From Ensifer oleiphilus (GTDB taxonomy: Bacteria; Pseudomonadota; Alphaproteobacteria; Rhizobiales; Rhizobiaceae): a stretch of DNA of 64,000 nt. Where the stretch lies: the NCBI RefSeq assembly GCF_013371465.1, contig NZ_JABWDU010000011.1:62001-126000 (forward strand), written 5' to 3'. Positions 63,843 to 64,000 of the stretch are shown one piece after another. Under the pieces are notes generated by a model. It made no database searches. It was not told the origin of the DNA and saw only the letters and a list, made by a program, of their open reading frames with translations. The position numbers and the translations under genes are program-made. Numbering within the stretch: the stretch's first letter is position 1; every line of letters starts with the position of its first letter.

Positions 63843-64000
63843 TCAGGCTACCTCTCTTTCGCGACCGACAAGATGATAAGGCTTCACAAGGTAGTCGGAC
63901 GGAATATTCCACGCCTTATGAAGCCGGTGGATCATCTCCACGGTCAGAGTCCGCCTTTTATTCAGAACCTCAGAGGCCCGAGAGCGCGAACCTAAAATCA
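63843..64000 (-). CDS. HigA-like XRE antitoxin, 3' end only
   Basis: The minus strand from the window end reads LGSRSRASEVLNKRRTLTVE, MIHRLHKAWNIPSDYLVKPY and stops with TGA at 63845-63843. This is the usual C-terminus of HigA-type HTH antitoxins (GSRSRASEVL, LT..MI..LH...IP...L..PY). The start and any toxin gene lie beyond the window. Confidence 0.75.
   Translation of the reverse strand, partial: ILGSRSRASEVLNKRRTLTVEMIHRLHKAWNIPSDYLVKPYHLVGREREVA

Overview
The window looks like part of a secondary (accessory) plasmid of a Rhizobium/Sinorhizobium-type alphaproteobacterium. The main evidence is a complete repABC cassette on the minus strand (repA 18247-19422, repB 17258-18250, repC 15865-17076). 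It has a ctRNA-like antisense unit between repB and repC and three identical 16-bp parS palindromes beside repA. An RHE_PE00001-family protein (a family named from a Rhizobium etli plasmid), mctP with a DUF3311 partner, a cspA and many FixL/FixJ-like signalling proteins point the same way. No rRNA, tRNA, CRISPR or core housekeeping operon was seen.

Left part (1-5.4 kb): the end of a DevBCA-type export system (HlyD adaptor, FtsX-like permease, ATPase), an unknown small protein, and then a decaying block. That block holds a P-type cation ATPase broken by several frameshifts, a Met-rich Spy/CpxP-like protein split by one frameshift, and an OmpR-type response regulator cut off after about 44 codons.

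Defence island (about 5.4-11.1 kb): a short type II CBASS operon on the minus strand (CD-NTase, E2-like Cap2, HNH-SAVED effector Cap5). It is divergent from a capH-capP (HTH repressor plus ImmA/IrrE-like metalloprotease) control operon on the plus strand. The shared promoter region carries two near-identical 22-bp repeats that overlap both predicted promoters, which suits CapH operators. A third gene directly after capP encodes a small Cys-rich protein of unknown function and is the best candidate here for an undescribed accessory component.

Plasmid maintenance (11.1-20.8 kb): RHE_PE00001-family protein, a VapB-VapC-tyrosine recombinase operon with overlapping genes, cspA, a RES-Xre toxin-antitoxin pair, repABC and the parS region. 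From 20.8 to 24.7 kb lies a gene graveyard: a frameshifted class III adenylate cyclase-TPR gene, a frameshifted XRE gene, a LysR remnant and an IS21 istA remnant.

Signalling and stress region (24.7-64 kb): two large paralogous sensor histidine kinases (1862 and 1037 aa), two kinase-fragment-like ATPase-domain proteins, a single-domain receiver, a FixJ-type and an OmpR-type regulator. Interleaved are redox or electrophile-related genes: type II NADH dehydrogenase-like protein, Rrf2 regulator, DUF417 membrane protein, AhpD-like proteins, several cupins and a Tat-exported epoxide hydrolase. There is also an AcrAB-type RND pump, a MocR regulator, an isolated ccmF that looks mosaic, the DUF3311-MctP transporter, two small secreted proteins with YYxGI-like motifs, an IS5-family remnant and a strong small-RNA candidate. 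The window ends in a WGR-domain gene converging on the 3' end of a HigA-like antitoxin. All functional calls are from reading the sequence; no database search was run.
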